From NCBI GenBank assembly GCA_030278955.1, contig JAOANR010000009.1:35255504-35319503 (forward strand): DNA of 64,000 nt, written 5' to 3'. The translations under genes were made by a program, and so were the position numbers. The notes below the pieces were generated by a model. The model saw only the letters and a program-made list of their open reading frames with translations, made no database searches and was not told where the DNA came from. Positions within the stretch are counted from its first letter, which is position 1. Every line of letters begins with the position of its first letter. Shown here piece after piece: positions 1-10,500 of the stretch. This DNA comes from Hygrophila difformis (taxonomy: Eukaryota; Streptophyta; Magnoliopsida; Lamiales; Acanthaceae).

Positions 1-555
1 GGGCGTCCAACAACCGACCCAAAGGTCTTGAGTCGAGAGATGTTCAACCGAAAGTCGAAAAATCCGCGTTCGGGCGAGAGATTCACGCAACGGGCGAATC
101 TGTCAAGTGGCGCGGTCGTGGCGCGCTAAAGCCCCTTCACCGCGCGGCCACCGCGCCGACTTTGCCTGGACTTCGGTTCGGGCGGGTCGTGCGATCCGTC
201 GTGCTTTTCCGCCTCTCTTTCGGGTTTCTATCCCTCTATGCTCCCGAATTCCGATTTCCGGGGTATATTCGGGTTCATACTTTCTCTCTAATTTTATTCT
301 CAGTCTAATTGGATGTTTTGGACTCGAATACTCGAGTTCATTAGTGTCGGGTTTTGGTGTACCATTTATCCCTCCTTTTACTTAATTAAATTCCTTTAAT
401 TCCTTTTTAAGTAAAAATCTCATTTCTCATTTCCTTATCTTTATTTATTTCTTTTATTTGCTGGATTTGTTTATTTATTTATAGTATTTATTTATTTATT
501 ATTTATTTATTTAATTATTGTTTTATTTTATGTTGGAAAATTTTCGGGTATTACA
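1..555 (-). repeat. 3' LTR of element A, partial
   Basis: This stretch is almost identical to 8554-9109, apart from a few substitutions and a small difference in the TTTATTTA-rich run near 440-530. It ends in GGTATTACA, the inverse of the TGTAATACC LTR start, directly next to the polypurine tract. The rest of this LTR lies left of the window. Confidence 0.95.
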
Positions 556-571
556 GTCTACCCTCCTTAAG
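556..571 (-). other. Polypurine tract of element A
   Basis: On the minus strand the bases immediately before the 3' LTR read CTTAAGGAGGGTAGAC, a purine-rich plus-strand primer. The same 16 bases precede the 3' LTR of element D, so this site and the bases before it are conserved between the two relatives. Confidence 0.85.
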
Positions 572-784
572 AATCAACTTCGTCCTCGAAGTTGTGTTTC
601 GACTTTTCTCGTCTCGTGCTAAGGTCTTGTATTTGTTTTATTATGTTGTGACTGAACTTAGAATTAAAACTTCTAAGCTGCCTACGTACCCGGTAAAGGG
701 ATCAAGCCATAACGTAGTTCAAAAGTTTACAAAAATGCACGAAAAATTAGGCGGTATGACATCCTCTCCCCCTTAAGATTGCAA

Positions 785-3700
785 TTATGTCCCCATAACT
801 GTGTCGGATTCGGTTTGGAACAATGTCGGGTATCGTTCCCTCATGTCGGATTCTACTTCCCAAGTTGCCGTCTCACTTTCGTGGTTTGACCAAAGAACCT
901 TGATCATTTTGATGGTTTTGTTCCTCGTTACTCGTTCCTTAGTATCGAGAATACGCACTGGGACTTCTTCGTAAGTCAAATCTTCATCGAGCTCAATTAT
1001 CTCCGGTTGAAGTACATGTGTCGGGTCCGGCACATACTTCTTTAGTTGCGAGACATGGAAGACATTATGAACTCGATCTAAGTGTGGCGGTAAAGCCAAT
1101 CGGTAGGCTAGAGTTCCGAATCGTTCTAGAATTTCGTAAGGTCCTATGTATCGAGGACTTAACTTCCCTCGTTTGCCAAAGCGCATCACCCCCTTCATGG
1201 GTGATATCTTCAGCATGACCCTATCTCCCACTTGAAATTCTAGGTCTCGTCGTCTCACGTCGGCATAACTCTTTTGACGGTCTTGAGCGGCTTTCATCTT
1301 CCCTTGGATCACTTTGATTTGTTGAGCCATGTCTTCGATAAGTTGTGGTCCCACTACCACGGACTTATCGTTTTCTTCCCAGCTCAAAGGGCTTCGGCAC
1401 TTTCGTCCATACAATGCCTCGAAAGGTGCCATGCCGATACTAGCATGGTAACTATTATTATAGGAAAACTCAATCAAGGGTAAATGAGATTCCCAATTTC
1501 CTTTGAATTCCAACACACATGCTCTCAGCATGTCTTCTAGTGTTTGGATTGTTCTCTCGGTTTGTCCATCCGTCATCGGGTGGAATGCGGTGCTCATTTT
1601 GATTTGAGTACCGAGAGCTTTTTGTAACTCCGTCCAGAAATGAGAGACAAATCTACTGTCTCTATCGGAAATGATATCATGTGATACTCCATGTCGTCGT
1701 ACCACATTATCAATGTAGGCTCGGGCCAATTGGTCCATAGTCCACGTGTCTTTCATTGGGATAAATATGGCTGTCTTCGTTAGCCTATCCACAATCACCC
1801 AAATCTTGTTCATGCCTTTAGGTGATCGGGGTAATCCCGAGACAAAGTCCATTGAGATGCTATCCCACTTCCAACTTGGAATCTCTAGTGGTTGCATCAA
1901 TCCTAAGGGTTTATGTCGCACTGCCTTAACCTTTTGGCAGGTGAGACATCTCGCCACGAAATTTGCCACTTCCTTCTTCATTCCCGGCCACCAATAGATC
2001 TTCTTCAGATCTTTGTATAGCTTGTCACCTCCGGGATGTACGGAATATGGCGTGTTGTGCCCTTCCTCCATCAGCCTTTGCTTCAATTCGGCACATTTGA
2101 GAGGCACACACCATCTACCTTTAAAACGGATGCTTCCATCCTCGTGGACAGCAAATCCTATTGCCTTTCCTTCGGCAATATACCCTTTTATCTTCTCGAG
2201 TTTCGGATCGCCCGGTTGAGCGAGTCGAATCTCGTCCAATATTGGAGTTTCTACGACCATGGCATTGACCGTTTCTCTCACTGTGCCAGGATGCACAAGT
2301 TCTAACTCCAATCTAGCCAATTCCATGTACAATGCCGGCGGAATTACCAACGAGTTTGTCACGTGTTGGGTTTTCCGACTTAGGGCATCGGCTACCACAT
2401 TCGCCTTCCCCTCGTGGTATGCTATCTCTAAATCGTAGTCTTTAATAAGTTCCAACCACCTTCGCTGTCTCAAATTCAACTCCTTCTGAGTGAATATATA
2501 TTTCAAGCTCTTATGGTCGGTGAATATTCGACACTTCCGCCCATAAAGATAATGTCTCCATATCTTTAGTGCGAAAACGACCGCTGCCAACTCCAGGTCA
2601 TGTGTCGGATAATTTTCCTCGTGAGGTTTTAATTGGCGTGATGCATAGGCTACGACTCTCGAGTCTTGCATCAAGACACAACCTAAACCTTCCTTCGAAG
2701 CATCGCTATATACTTCGAAGTCACCATTCTCTGATGGTAATGTTAATACGGGTGTGGTTGTGAGTCGTTTCTTCAGCCCTTGAAACGATGTCTCACATGC
2801 TTCGGTCCACTCGTATTTTGCTCCTTTCTTAAGTAGCTGGGCCAAAGGACGTGCAATCCTTGAAAAGTCCTTCACAAATCGTCTATAATATCCAGCTAAT
2901 CCAAGGAAACTCCTTATTTCCGTTGGACTTTTCGGAGTTGCCCATTCAGTTACGGCAGAGACTTTTGCCGGATCCATTGATACTCCCTCAGCGGATACTA
3001 TGTGTCCGAGAAATGCCACTTCTTTCAGCCAGAAGTCACATTTCGACAGCTTGCCGTATAGCCGGTTTCTTCGCAAGATTTCTAACACTTGATGTAAGTG
3101 CTTCGCATGCTCCTCCTCGCTCTTCGAGTAGATCAGGATGTCGTCGATGAACACTACGACACACTGGTCTAACAATTCTCGGAACACGTTGTTCATGAGA
3201 TTCATGAACATGGCCGGAGCATTTGTTAACCCGAAGGATAACACTGTGAACTCGTAATGGCCATATCGCGTTCGAAATGCCGTCTTCGGAATGTCCTTCT
3301 CGGCGATCCTCAATTGATGATACTCAGATCGCAAATCGATCTTCGAGAATACCGAAGCTCCCTTCAGTTGATCAAACAGATCCTCTATTCTCGGTAGGGG
3401 GTATTTATTCTTAATGGTCACTTGGTTTAGTCCTCGGTAATCTATGCAAAGACGTAGTCCTCCGTCTTTCTTCTTAACAAATAAAACCGGTGCTCCCCAA
3501 GGGGAAGTACTCGGCCTTATATATCCCTTTCCTAACAGCTCCTCGAGTTGTTCCTTTAACTCCTTCATTTCCAGTGGTGCCATCCGGTACGGAGCTTTCG
3601 AGACAGGCTCTGTCCCCGGAATGAGATCTATCGTGAATTCAAGATCTCTCTCAGGTGGCATGCCCAGAACGTCTTCAGGGAACACGTCCGGGTATTCTCT

Positions 3701-3976
3701 TACCACTGGTATGCTATCAACCTTGTTCTCTTCCGCCTCAAGGTTGTGCACATAGCACGCATATAGTTCGTACCCCTTACGCATCAAGTTACTTAGTTTA
3801 AGTGCACTAACGATTTTGTTACTTCTCTTAGGGGGCTGAGAGTAAAAGATAACTCTCTTTCCCCTACTTTTTGACAAGGTGATCTTTTGCTTTTGGCATT
3901 CGATCACCGCTTTATACTGGGATAGCCAATCCATCCCCAGTATGATGTCAAAGTCTCTTAAGTTAAATTCTACCAA
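785..3976 (-). CDS. Pol of element A: reverse transcriptase, RNase H, integrase, chromodomain
   Basis: The 1,063-residue frame copies the element RNA and inserts the DNA. It opens just after the protease core (DIILGMDWL at residues 9-17). RT spans about 140-325 with the catalytic FIDD at about 277-280. RNase H spans about 420-535 with YSDASKEG and [10 protein letters not shown]. Integrase follows with its zinc-binding segment (CLTCQK), a DDE core and a GPY-type module (YIGPYEIL). The C-terminus (about 1000-1055, [12 protein letters not shown] to TWEVESDM) is a chromodomain, which in this clade is thought to guide insertion to heterochromatin. No stop interrupts these domains. The frame is the same as gag, but protease between them is in another frame. 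The displayed start is only the first Met or Met-like codon; the natural product would be a gag-pol polyprotein. Confidence 0.93.
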   Translation of the reverse strand: MVEFNLRDFDIILGMDWLSQYKAVIECQKQKITLSKSRGKRVIFYSQPPKRSNKIVSALKLSNLMRKGYELYACYVHNLEAEENKVDSIPVVREYPDVFPEDVLGMPPERDLEFTIDLIPGTEPVSKAPYRMAPLEMKELKEQLEELLGKGYIRPSTSPWGAPVLFVKKKDGGLRLCIDYRGLNQVTIKNKYPLPRIEDLFDQLKGASVFSKIDLRSEYHQLRIAEKDIPKTAFRTRYGHYEFTVLSFGLTNAPAMFMNLMNNVFRELLDQCVVVFIDDILIYSKSEEEHAKHLHQVLEILRRNRLYGKLSKCDFWLKEVAFLGHIVSAEGVSMDPAKVSAVTEWATPKSPTEIRSFLGLAGYYRRFVKDFSRIARPLAQLLKKGAKYEWTEACETSFQGLKKRLTTTPVLTLPSENGDFEVYSDASKEGLGCVLMQDSRVVAYASRQLKPHEENYPTHDLELAAVVFALKIWRHYLYGRKCRIFTDHKSLKYIFTQKELNLRQRRWLELIKDYDLEIAYHEGKANVVADALSRKTQHVTNSLVIPPALYMELARLELELVHPGTVRETVNAMVVETPILDEIRLAQPGDPKLEKIKGYIAEGKAIGFAVHEDGSIRFKGRWCVPLKCAELKQRLMEEGHNTPYSVHPGGDKLYKDLKKIYWWPGMKKEVANFVARCLTCQKVKAVRHKPLGLMQPLEIPSWKWDSISMDFVSGLPRSPKGMNKIWVIVDRLTKTAIFIPMKDTWTMDQLARAYIDNVVRRHGVSHDIISDRDSRFVSHFWTELQKALGTQIKMSTAFHPMTDGQTERTIQTLEDMLRACVLEFKGNWESHLPLIEFSYNNSYHASIGMAPFEALYGRKCRSPLSWEENDKSVVVGPQLIEDMAQQIKVIQGKMKAAQDRQKSYADVRRRDLEFQVGDRVMLKISPMKGVMRFGKRGKLSPRYIGPYEILERFGTLAYRLALPPHLDRVHNVFHVSQLKKYVPDPTHVLQPEIIELDEDLTYEEVPVRILDTKERVTRNKTIKMIKVLWSNHESETATWEVESDMRERYPTLFQTESDTVMGT

Positions 3977-4178
3977 GTTCGCGAAGAATTCTACGTTCTT
4001 TTATCACTATAGGAATTCCGTTATATTGTTTAGAGCAAGACACTACTTCTCCAGAAGGCAATTGAATTCCTAAGCCAATTCTCTCGCACTTAGGTAGATC
4101 TAACTCAGGCACTATCCTTGATGCTATAATTGAGCAACTAGCTCCAGAATCAAATAGAACTCTAAGGGGTGTATTCAA
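3963..4178 (-). CDS. Protease segment of element A, out of frame
   Basis: A 71-codon open stretch holds the aspartic protease active site LFDSGASCS near its start. It overlaps the end of gag by a few bases and the start of pol by about 14 bases, in a frame different from both. Gag and pol share a frame, so two opposite shifts bracket the protease: one near 4176 and one near an A run at about 3995-4002. The first codon is TTG, so this is not an independent gene. Tekay elements normally have one continuous gag-pol frame, so I read this as two indels. Programmed frameshifting is a less likely alternative. Confidence 0.75.
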   Translation of the reverse strand: MNTPLRVLFDSGASCSIIASRIVPELDLPKCERIGLGIQLPSGEVVSCSKQYNGIPIVIKERRILRELGRI

Positions 4179-5509
4179 ACGTGAAATGTACCTGCCATCA
4201 CTTCTCCTTGCGCAGGCACGTCCGCTTGGTTCACCACGTTCAGCCTCCCCATAGGGCGTCCCTGATTGCCTTGCTGATTCGCATTCGGCTGCTGATTTTG
4301 TTGCTGGTTTTGATTCTGAGGGGGCGGAGGTCGTTGGTTCTGGTTCTGCGGTCTATTTTGAGGGGGTCTGTACCCTTGGTTATTCCCGTTTCGCCCGTTT
4401 TGGTTTTGAGGCTGTTCTTGCCCCGCGACTAAGTCGTCCCTCTTTGTTATGTTCTCGAGCCTAGTCCGACAATCCCGTCGAACGTGACCCATTCGACCGC
4501 ATCGGTAACAGGTGCCTTGTTGCGGGCATCCCCTTGCCAGGTGTGGTCGTCCACATCGCGGGCAAGGCGGTACCGGATCTTCTTGATTGAACCTCCTCCC
4601 AGTGTTGTTTTGTTGGGGCCTATTCGACCCTCTGCGCTGCTCGTTCCTTCCAGTGTTGTTCTCGTTTCTGGAGTCTCGGCTTCTCTTGTCTTGAGGACCC
4701 CTGCTGGACTCCCCACTCACCCTTCTTTTCAGCTGCTGCACGCGTGCTACCGCTACAGCGCGATCGTATACGGCTTGCAAATCGGGGTAGTGTACCCCCG
4801 CGATCACCTCGCGCACAGACAGGTTTAGTCCCATCTCGAACTTTTGTGCCTTTTCCGCATCAGTAGGCACTAGCCTTGGTGCGAACCTCACCAGCTCCTT
4901 GAAGCGTGTGTAGTATTCTTGCACCGTTTGGCTTCCTTGCTTCAGTGACATGAATTCTTCGTACATGGCAGCTTTAGTACTCAAGGGATAGAATCGATCC
5001 CTGAGTAGTTCCATCATCTCCATCCACGGGTACGGCTCGTCATCTTCAGTCAGTTTGGCTTGCGTTGCTTGCCACCAGTCGTCAGCTTCGCCTCCCAAGT
5101 AGTATGAAGCGACATGTACCCTCTCTCCTTCCGGACATTTGACCGCTCCCAGCAGCTTGTCAAAAGTCTTGATCCATTCCTCCAGTTTAGCTGGATCCTC
5201 CTCACCAGCATAGTGGGGCGGCTGGTAGGGATTCACCATCGCCAGGTAGTTAGGGCGAGCTTGGGGCGGAGGTACCGCCGCAGCTTGACCCTGGTTGACT
5301 TGCGCGTTTCCGAGCGCAATCAACACTTCCTCTATCGTCCTAAGACGATCGCCCACATTGTTCGGTGCGGGGGCGTCCTGCGCACCTTGGGGTTGTTCCT
5401 CATCAGGTTGAATTGGTTCAGTGACGTTTGGTGGTGTTTCAGTAGGTGTTTCAGTGGTGGTTTGGGGAGCAGTTTGAGTCCTTCCTCTTCCTCTTCCTCT
5501 GGGTGCCAT
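4175..5509 (-). CDS. Gag of element A
   Basis: This is the structural protein that forms the cytoplasmic particle and binds the element RNA. The start was chosen at the ATG at 5507-5509 (MAPRGRGRGRTQ), which matches the MAPRRKP start of the gag in element D; the frame is open 14 codons farther upstream. A proline- and glutamine-rich N-terminus is followed by the capsid-like core (YQPPHYAGEEDPAKLEEWI, DDWWQATQ, FYPLSTKAAMYEEF, LVRFAPRLVPTDAEKAQKFEMGL). The C-terminal third has two cysteine-histidine knuckles, CPRCGRPHLARGC and the classic CYRCGRMGHVRRDC, then a low-complexity Asn/Gln/Pro tail. It ends in TGA exactly where the protease frame takes over. Confidence 0.92.
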   Translation of the reverse strand: MAPRGRGRGRTQTAPQTTTETPTETPPNVTEPIQPDEEQPQGAQDAPAPNNVGDRLRTIEEVLIALGNAQVNQGQAAAVPPPQARPNYLAMVNPYQPPHYAGEEDPAKLEEWIKTFDKLLGAVKCPEGERVHVASYYLGGEADDWWQATQAKLTEDDEPYPWMEMMELLRDRFYPLSTKAAMYEEFMSLKQGSQTVQEYYTRFKELVRFAPRLVPTDAEKAQKFEMGLNLSVREVIAGVHYPDLQAVYDRAVAVARVQQLKRRVSGESSRGPQDKRSRDSRNENNTGRNEQRRGSNRPQQNNTGRRFNQEDPVPPCPRCGRPHLARGCPQQGTCYRCGRMGHVRRDCRTRLENITKRDDLVAGQEQPQNQNGRNGNNQGYRPPQNRPQNQNQRPPPPQNQNQQQNQQPNANQQGNQGRPMGRLNVVNQADVPAQGEVMAGTFHV

Positions 5510-5777
5510 TCTGGTACAAGCGGAAGGGATTAGGACTGGTGAATTTAACATATAGTCTAAGCAATTTCTATAAACGTATATGTGTATTGCAATTTAGCAC
5601 GTGGTGCTTCGTTCGAATTAAGAAGCATCGTATGCTTCGGGGTTTTATTTTATTTTGTTTTGTTTTATTTTGATTTTTTTTTAAAAAAATAATTCGGGCA
5701 TTTTATTTCCTCAAAAGAAATTTTTAGTACAAAAGTAGAATATTTTCCTAGCAAAATAGTATCTAATAATAGAAGCT

Positions 5778-6113
5778 CTAGTGTCTCATGACATCCTCCG
5801 GTGGGGTAGCAGGATCTTCCTCCGGATCTTCCTCCTCCGAACTCGGCGGCATCAGCTCGTCAAAGATAGTGTTTAAGTCTTGCCCGTGGGCATCAATGTA
5901 TTCCTTTAGTATTAAGTTTTGTGTAGTGAGGGTTTGGACTAGGCGCTCGAGTTGGTTTATGCGGTGATGATCCGCCTCTCTCAAGTTGCCCATGTGGCGT
6001 AAATCGGCCTCCAATTGAGCCATACGGTACTTCATCTGCTCTAGAGTTTGGTGGGAATCGAGATGAACACTCATCATCCTGATCATCAACTGCATCATGT
6101 CCTGACTAGCCAT
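5778..6113 (-). CDS. Leader ORF of element A: small coiled-coil protein of unknown function
   Basis: A 111-residue ATG-initiated frame lies between the primer site and gag. Its sequence looks designed rather than random: MASQDMMQLMIRMM, a heptad-like middle (LEQMKYRMAQLEADLRHM to INQLERLVQTLTTQNLILKEYID), then a very acidic tail (PPSSEEEDPEEDPATPPED). The bases before its ATG align with the leader of element D, but D reads ATA instead of ATG there and then lacks the ORF. It therefore behaves as an accessory module of the family. A coiled coil is predicted by eye. I do not recognise a named family, and expression is unproven. Confidence 0.6.
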   Translation of the reverse strand: MASQDMMQLMIRMMSVHLDSHQTLEQMKYRMAQLEADLRHMGNLREADHHRINQLERLVQTLTTQNLILKEYIDAHGQDLNTIFDELMPPSSEEEDPEEDPATPPEDVMRH

Positions 6114-6144
6114 CTAGCGCAAGCAAGAGATCTAAGTTAATATT

Positions 6145-6300
6145 CGCCAAGATTCTAAGTTCAATTCGCCAAGATTCTAGGTTCGAGTTTCCAAGATTCT
6201 AAGTTCAAGTTTCGCCAAGATGCTAAGTTCAAGTTTCGCCAAGATTCTAAGTTCAAGTTTCCAAGATTCTAAGTTCAAGTTTCCAAGATTCTAAGTTCAT
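6145..6300 (-). repeat. Tandem repeat in the leader of element A
   Basis: About seven degenerate copies of a 17-24-bp unit, on the minus strand ACTTAGAATCTTGG plus CGAAACTTGA or a shorter tail, lie between the primer site and the leader ORF. Element D has the same repeat at the same place with fewer copies. Confidence 0.8.
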
Positions 6301-6499
6301 AGCAGAGATGCAACATGCATATGCAAATGATATTTCCCCCCAATAATAATTTAATGCACCATATATATATATTTTTCCCATGGGTTTTAAAAAAAATTTC
6401 TCCATGGAAATAATAATTTAAAATTTAAAATAATAGTCAAAACATTAATAGTAGTTTAAAATAATAATGGTTTAAAAATAATAGTTTAAAAATAGCCGG

Positions 6500-6511
6500 G
6501 CTCTGATACCA
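6500..6511 (-). other. Primer binding site of element A (initiator Met tRNA)
   Basis: The minus strand reads TGGTATCAGAGC, complementary to the 3' end of plant initiator methionine tRNA. It lies three bases inside the 5' LTR, whose end is TGTTACA. Minus-strand DNA synthesis would start here. Confidence 0.93.
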
Positions 6512-6514
6512 ACT

Positions 6515-9109
6515 TGTAACACCCCGGTTTTTGGTCACCCAGGTCGGGATGTCACCGCCACATCTCCCTAGTAAGACACGGTTTCTCCGAGCTTACTAAA
6601 GAGATGCAAGGCTAGGTATTGCAGTATTTAAAACATTTAAAGCATTCAAAATAGCCCATACAATATAATTCGAAAATAATAATAGCATAGCGCAGCGGAA
6701 ATATTTAGTTTAGTACAGTATCGCAGCGGAAAATATAAAAAGGGCCGACATGGCCAAAACACGGGTTAAACAGGCCCGTTCATAATATAGTCTAAGTACG
6801 AAATTTAAAAGCAAAATAAGTATTCCCCAAAATCCCATGCATGAATCGTGCTCACACATGCTCATTCCACATATTCTGTAAGGAAAGGAATAAAAATGGT
6901 TTTGGTCAGCGAAATTGCTGAGTAAGTTAAGACATGAATGATCGTAGGGTTTAAAAGCCATTAATTTAGTAATTTAACAAAAGCATGATACTAACATAAT
7001 ATTTAGTTTCATCTAATCCATATCCAATAGCATAATTTATCTCAGGCTCTATTTAATAACACATATCATATGGTTCAAGATAATAGCCATAATTTAAATA
7101 AAGCATTTAAATAATTTAATTGGACAACAACATAATTTAATCTAATTTAATTTAATTTAGAATCCCCATTACATTCCCGATTTGGTATTTCAAAGTTTCA
7201 CGATAAAATCGCGATGTCAACAAGTTTAGCCGGTAGCCCGGCGGCCGCAACCGTATCAGCCATACCCAGTACCACTCCGGAGCCTCGGGAAACCCATACG
7301 GATATTCACGAGAGTGTAGGCTCTAAGTTTCGCCGTTTAGGCAATCCATATCTCAAATTTAGCGCGCGGGGTCACCATCGTCCATTACGGCACGAAGTGA
7401 ATCGTTAGGGGGCACCCTGCAGAGCACTCACCCCTAATTTTAATTTATCAAGTTTGTAAGGGGATTTAGTTTTTAAAATCTGCCTTCCATTGTATTAATT
7501 TAGAAATAATATCTCGATTCGTTTCAACCCTAAAGGTCAATTCCATGTTTCAACAAGATTTCAAGATTTCGTTTCGCTAAATCACAGTTTACTCCAAAAT
7601 TCGTCTAAAATCAGATTTAACTCCAAAAATTCCAACATTTCATATCTGACTCGGAAACATCAAGATCTACAACTTTCGTGTTTTAACTTTTTCAATCCGA
7701 GATACCTAATTAGGTCAAAATCGCCAATTTTCGCATAAGAAGAATTCTGTCCGAGTTTAATATGTCACAGTTTAAAGATTTCAAATTCTACCATATCAAT
7801 TCAACTTCAAATTTAATGAAATTTGACAGGGATCATCTTAAGACATTTATCTACAACTTTCATGTTCGGCCAAAGATCTAAAACAGCCTGGATCCTATGT
7901 CAAAAACGTGATCAAGATCATTCCTAAGTTCTGTCCAAGATTTCGAGATCTAGATTCAAACAGTTCGGTTTCAACGGGTTTTCACATATCAAATCAACTC
8001 CAAAAATTCCCAAATTTTTACAGTAGCTACTAAGTCTTAGGAACGTTTTTCGTGTTTTAAGTTTTTCCGTTTGAGTTCGTTTTAAGGGTCGGAAAAATTC
8101 AACAAATCTGTTGCGCCGGTAGAAAGTAATAGTTGACAGAATTTCGGTTTCATGTTAATCTTTTAGTTTTGAATGTTTTAATTCATCCCAAAACCATGTA
8201 AGAGTTAACTTACTGTGTCTATGAACGTCGGGGATGTCTAGTTCGGAGGCGTGGCTTCCAGATCACCGTTTCTTCTCTCCGTTCGTCGGGTTCTACGATC
8301 TAGATTCGATACGGGGTGTAGAAAGAAAAGAATCGAAGTTAGAATCCGTTTTCGGATTGAAACGTGAAAAGATTTATCGGACTAGAGCTTACCACAACGT
8401 TTGGAGACCTTGGATTTTCGTCCAAGCTGCTGCCTCCGTTTGGTGCTTTCCGTCGACTCCGAATTTAGGGTTTCGAACGTATAGAAGATTGTAGGGTTTT
8501 GTAAACTTTTTTGGGGCTCCCAAGGGGCTTATTTATAGAATTCTTAATCCCTAGGGCGTCCAACAACCGACCCAAAGGTCTTGAGTCGAGAGATGTTCAA
8601 CCGAAAGTCGAAAAATCCGCGTTCGGGCGAGAGATTCACGCAACGGGCGAATCTGTCAAGTGGCGCGGTCGTGGCGCGCTAAAGCCCCTTCACCGCGCGG
8701 CCACCGCGCCGACTTCGCCTGGACTTCGGTCCGGGCGGGTCGTGCGATCCGTCGTGCTTTTCCGCCTCTCTTTCGGGTTTCTATCCCTCTATGCTCCCGA
8801 ATTCCGATTTCCGGGGTATATTCGGGTTCATACTTTCTCTCTAATTTTATTCTCAGTCTAATTGGATGTTTTGGACTCGAATACTCGAGTTCATTAGTGT
8901 CGGGTTTTGGTGTACCATTTATCCCTCCTTTTACTTAATTAAATTCCTTTAATTCCTTTTTAAGTAAAAATCTCATTTCTCATTTCCTTATCTTTATTTA
9001 TTTCTTTTATTTGCTGGATTTGTTTATTTATTTATAGTATTTATTTTATTTATTATTTATTTATTTAATTATTGTTTTATTTTATGTTGGAAAATTCTCG
9101 GGTATTACA
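6515..9109 (-). repeat. 5' LTR of element A
   Basis: A 2,595-bp LTR bounded by TG...CA: it starts TGTAATACCCGAG (minus strand, at 9109) and ends CCGGGGTGTTACA (at 6515). It shares its ends, TATA region and several internal blocks with the 2.67-kb LTRs of element D but is clearly diverged from them. Short ORFs inside it (7214-7408, 8234-8494, 8511-8938) have no protein-like features. Confidence 0.93.
8530..8537 (-). promoter_or_regulatory. Candidate TATA box of the element A LTR
   Basis: TATAAATA on the minus strand, about 570 bp inside the LTR, at the position matching the TATAAATA of the D LTRs. Conservation between two diverged LTR families supports it as the core promoter. Confidence 0.65.
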
Positions 9110-9726
9110 ATATCCGACTGGGGGTTGATTTTGGGAAATTAGAAACAAAGTCAGCGATTAGGTCTCATCTAAACTGAAAGGATCTGTATGTTTTAAATTA
9201 GAGTTTAGTACCTGTCTTAAAGGGAATAATTTTCATCATCAAGATATTTTCCAAAATTGCTATGTGTTGGAAATCTGGTATTAAATATCTGCACTAATTC
9301 GGAGACCACTTGGATTCTGAGAAGGTGTGATAAATAATATTAGAGGAACAACATTTAGGACTTGGTTATTTTCTAAGGTAAGGTTCAGTATTCTTTCAAC
9401 TACTATCCTCTTCCGCCAAAGCCTAAATTAGAGTTAAGAGTGAGTACTTCCGGAACAGACTAATTTAATTTATTAGTTTATTTTATTTAGTTTGTATCTC
9501 ATAACCACTCAGATGTCCGTAAGCACTACGAGAGGCTTGCGGGTTTCGAGAATTCTGGATCTGCATCCGGTCACCAAGACTGGGGGCTCTCTTATACAAA
9601 AGGGGTGAAGCTTTTGAAACTTCCGAGTGATAGGATTTTTAAATGCTTTCTTTACCGCTTTCTTTAAAATGCTTTTGTAGAGGTCACTCGGATGTGTTGA
9701 GAGGTTTTCTAACCTATTATAAGGTT
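9110..9726 (+). repeat. LTR remnant F, left piece (interrupted by A and B)
   Basis: This stretch is an inverted, diverged copy of the part of the Athila-type LTR found at about 10880-11500. For example, 9110-9140 is the inverse of the sequence around 11480-11500. It is cut on its left by element A and on its right by the LTR of B at 9727. The continuation of the same older LTR is at 38459-39320. Confidence 0.8.
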
Positions 9727-10060
9727 TGAAACTTTTGACAAGTTTCACTAACACGAGTATTTTCTAAAATATCCCAAGTTAGATTTATTAAATGAAAAGA
9801 GTTATGATTCATGGGAAGGGGTTTAAGGATATATTTCACTTTTTATTACTCATGTGGGGTACTCTGATTTCAAACGGCGCTGTGGTCCTCCCCGGCATGA
9901 AACTTTTGACAACTTTCATGGTGCAGCCGGGGTAGATAGTTCAATCTTGACCTTCAGTCTGTCACACTGAAGGTCCCCGGAAATTGGCATCATGAAACTT
10001 ATAATAGTTTCATGTCATGAAGATCCTTGCCATGAAACTTTTAACACATTCCCACTATAT
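9727..10060 (-). repeat. Degenerate reiterations of the LTR end and primer-site junction
   Basis: The LTR end motif TGAAACTTTTGACAA recurs at 9727, 9898, 9993 and 10033. Three internal copies follow a degenerate piece of the tRNA-Asp primer site (CCCCGGCA, GGCATCA, TTGCCA). The right LTR has the same set at 26060-26393, and element E has it at 51905-52210, there with GCGCCATGATACTT. It looks like stepwise extension of the LTR past its own primer site. Confidence 0.6.
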
Positions 10061-10368
10061 GAGTATTTTCTGAAAAATCACAATCCTGGTTTTCAATTTT
10101 ATTCAGTGAAACCAATTTATGAAGATGGAGTTGGGATTAGGGATATATTTATAGGTTGTCACGTTTTTATTACTCGTGTTAAGAAACTGTGCCCCCGAAA
10201 GCGCACGGTGTCAAAAATTGCAGTAATTTATAGTAAGACCGGATCGTTCACTGGAGGATGTGCGATAGAAGCAGGGCCCACGTTCTTTACTAAGATTTTC
10301 CACTCGGTTACTCGAGTCAAGCTTTGCAATGATTTCTAACAACTACTTGACAATAATTTAAACTAACT

Positions 10369-10500
10369 ATGAAAGCAGTAAAATTATTCTACAAAGCATG
10401 GTAAAATTATATCTAAGAAAGCAATTAAATCTATTTTAAGAAAGCGATAAGAATTATGCTATGAAAGCAGGTAAAATTATTCTACGAAAGCGGATTAAAC
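10369..10500. repeat. GAAAGC-spaced AT-rich repeat in the B LTR
   Basis: About six copies of GAAAGCR or AAAGCA followed by TAAAATTATTCTA-like sequence recur every 20-30 bp. A second cluster of GAAAGC words lies at 10921-10980. The same blocks are found in the right LTR (26700-26830, 27250-27305), in E (52459-52570) and, inverted, in F (about 38880-38990). Confidence 0.6.

Larger units (their letters stand above)
1..9109 (-). mobile_element. Element A: Tekay-type chromovirus (Ty3/gypsy LTR retrotransposon)
   Basis: The element reads on the minus strand: 5' LTR (6515-9109), initiator-Met tRNA primer site, leader with a small ORF, gag, protease, RT-RNase H-integrase with a C-terminal chromodomain, polypurine tract, then a 3' LTR cut by the window edge (1-555). 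The order protease-RT-RH-INT and the chromodomain are those of Ty3/gypsy chromoviruses; long LTRs, gag type and the chromodomain style fit the Tekay/Del clade. The coding region is nearly complete but protease is out of frame with both gag and pol, so the copy is probably defective. It is inserted in the LTR remnant that begins at 9110. The left target flank is outside the window, so a target duplication (expected to match ATATC at 9110-9114) cannot be confirmed. Confidence 0.93.

Noticed and set aside
107..385. 92-codon ORF, identical to one at 8660-8938
   Set aside because: It occurs twice only because both lie in the LTRs of element A; composition is Arg/Ser/Phe-rich frame noise and it is on the antisense strand of the element.
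4169..5533. Plus-strand ORFs opposite gag of A
   Set aside because: Shadow frames of the low-complexity gag; hydrophobic appearance comes from complementing Gln/Asn/Pro codons.
9992..10339. 115-codon plus-strand ORF, also at 26322-26669
   Set aside because: Duplicated by the LTRs of B, antisense to the element, and broken in the matching region of E.
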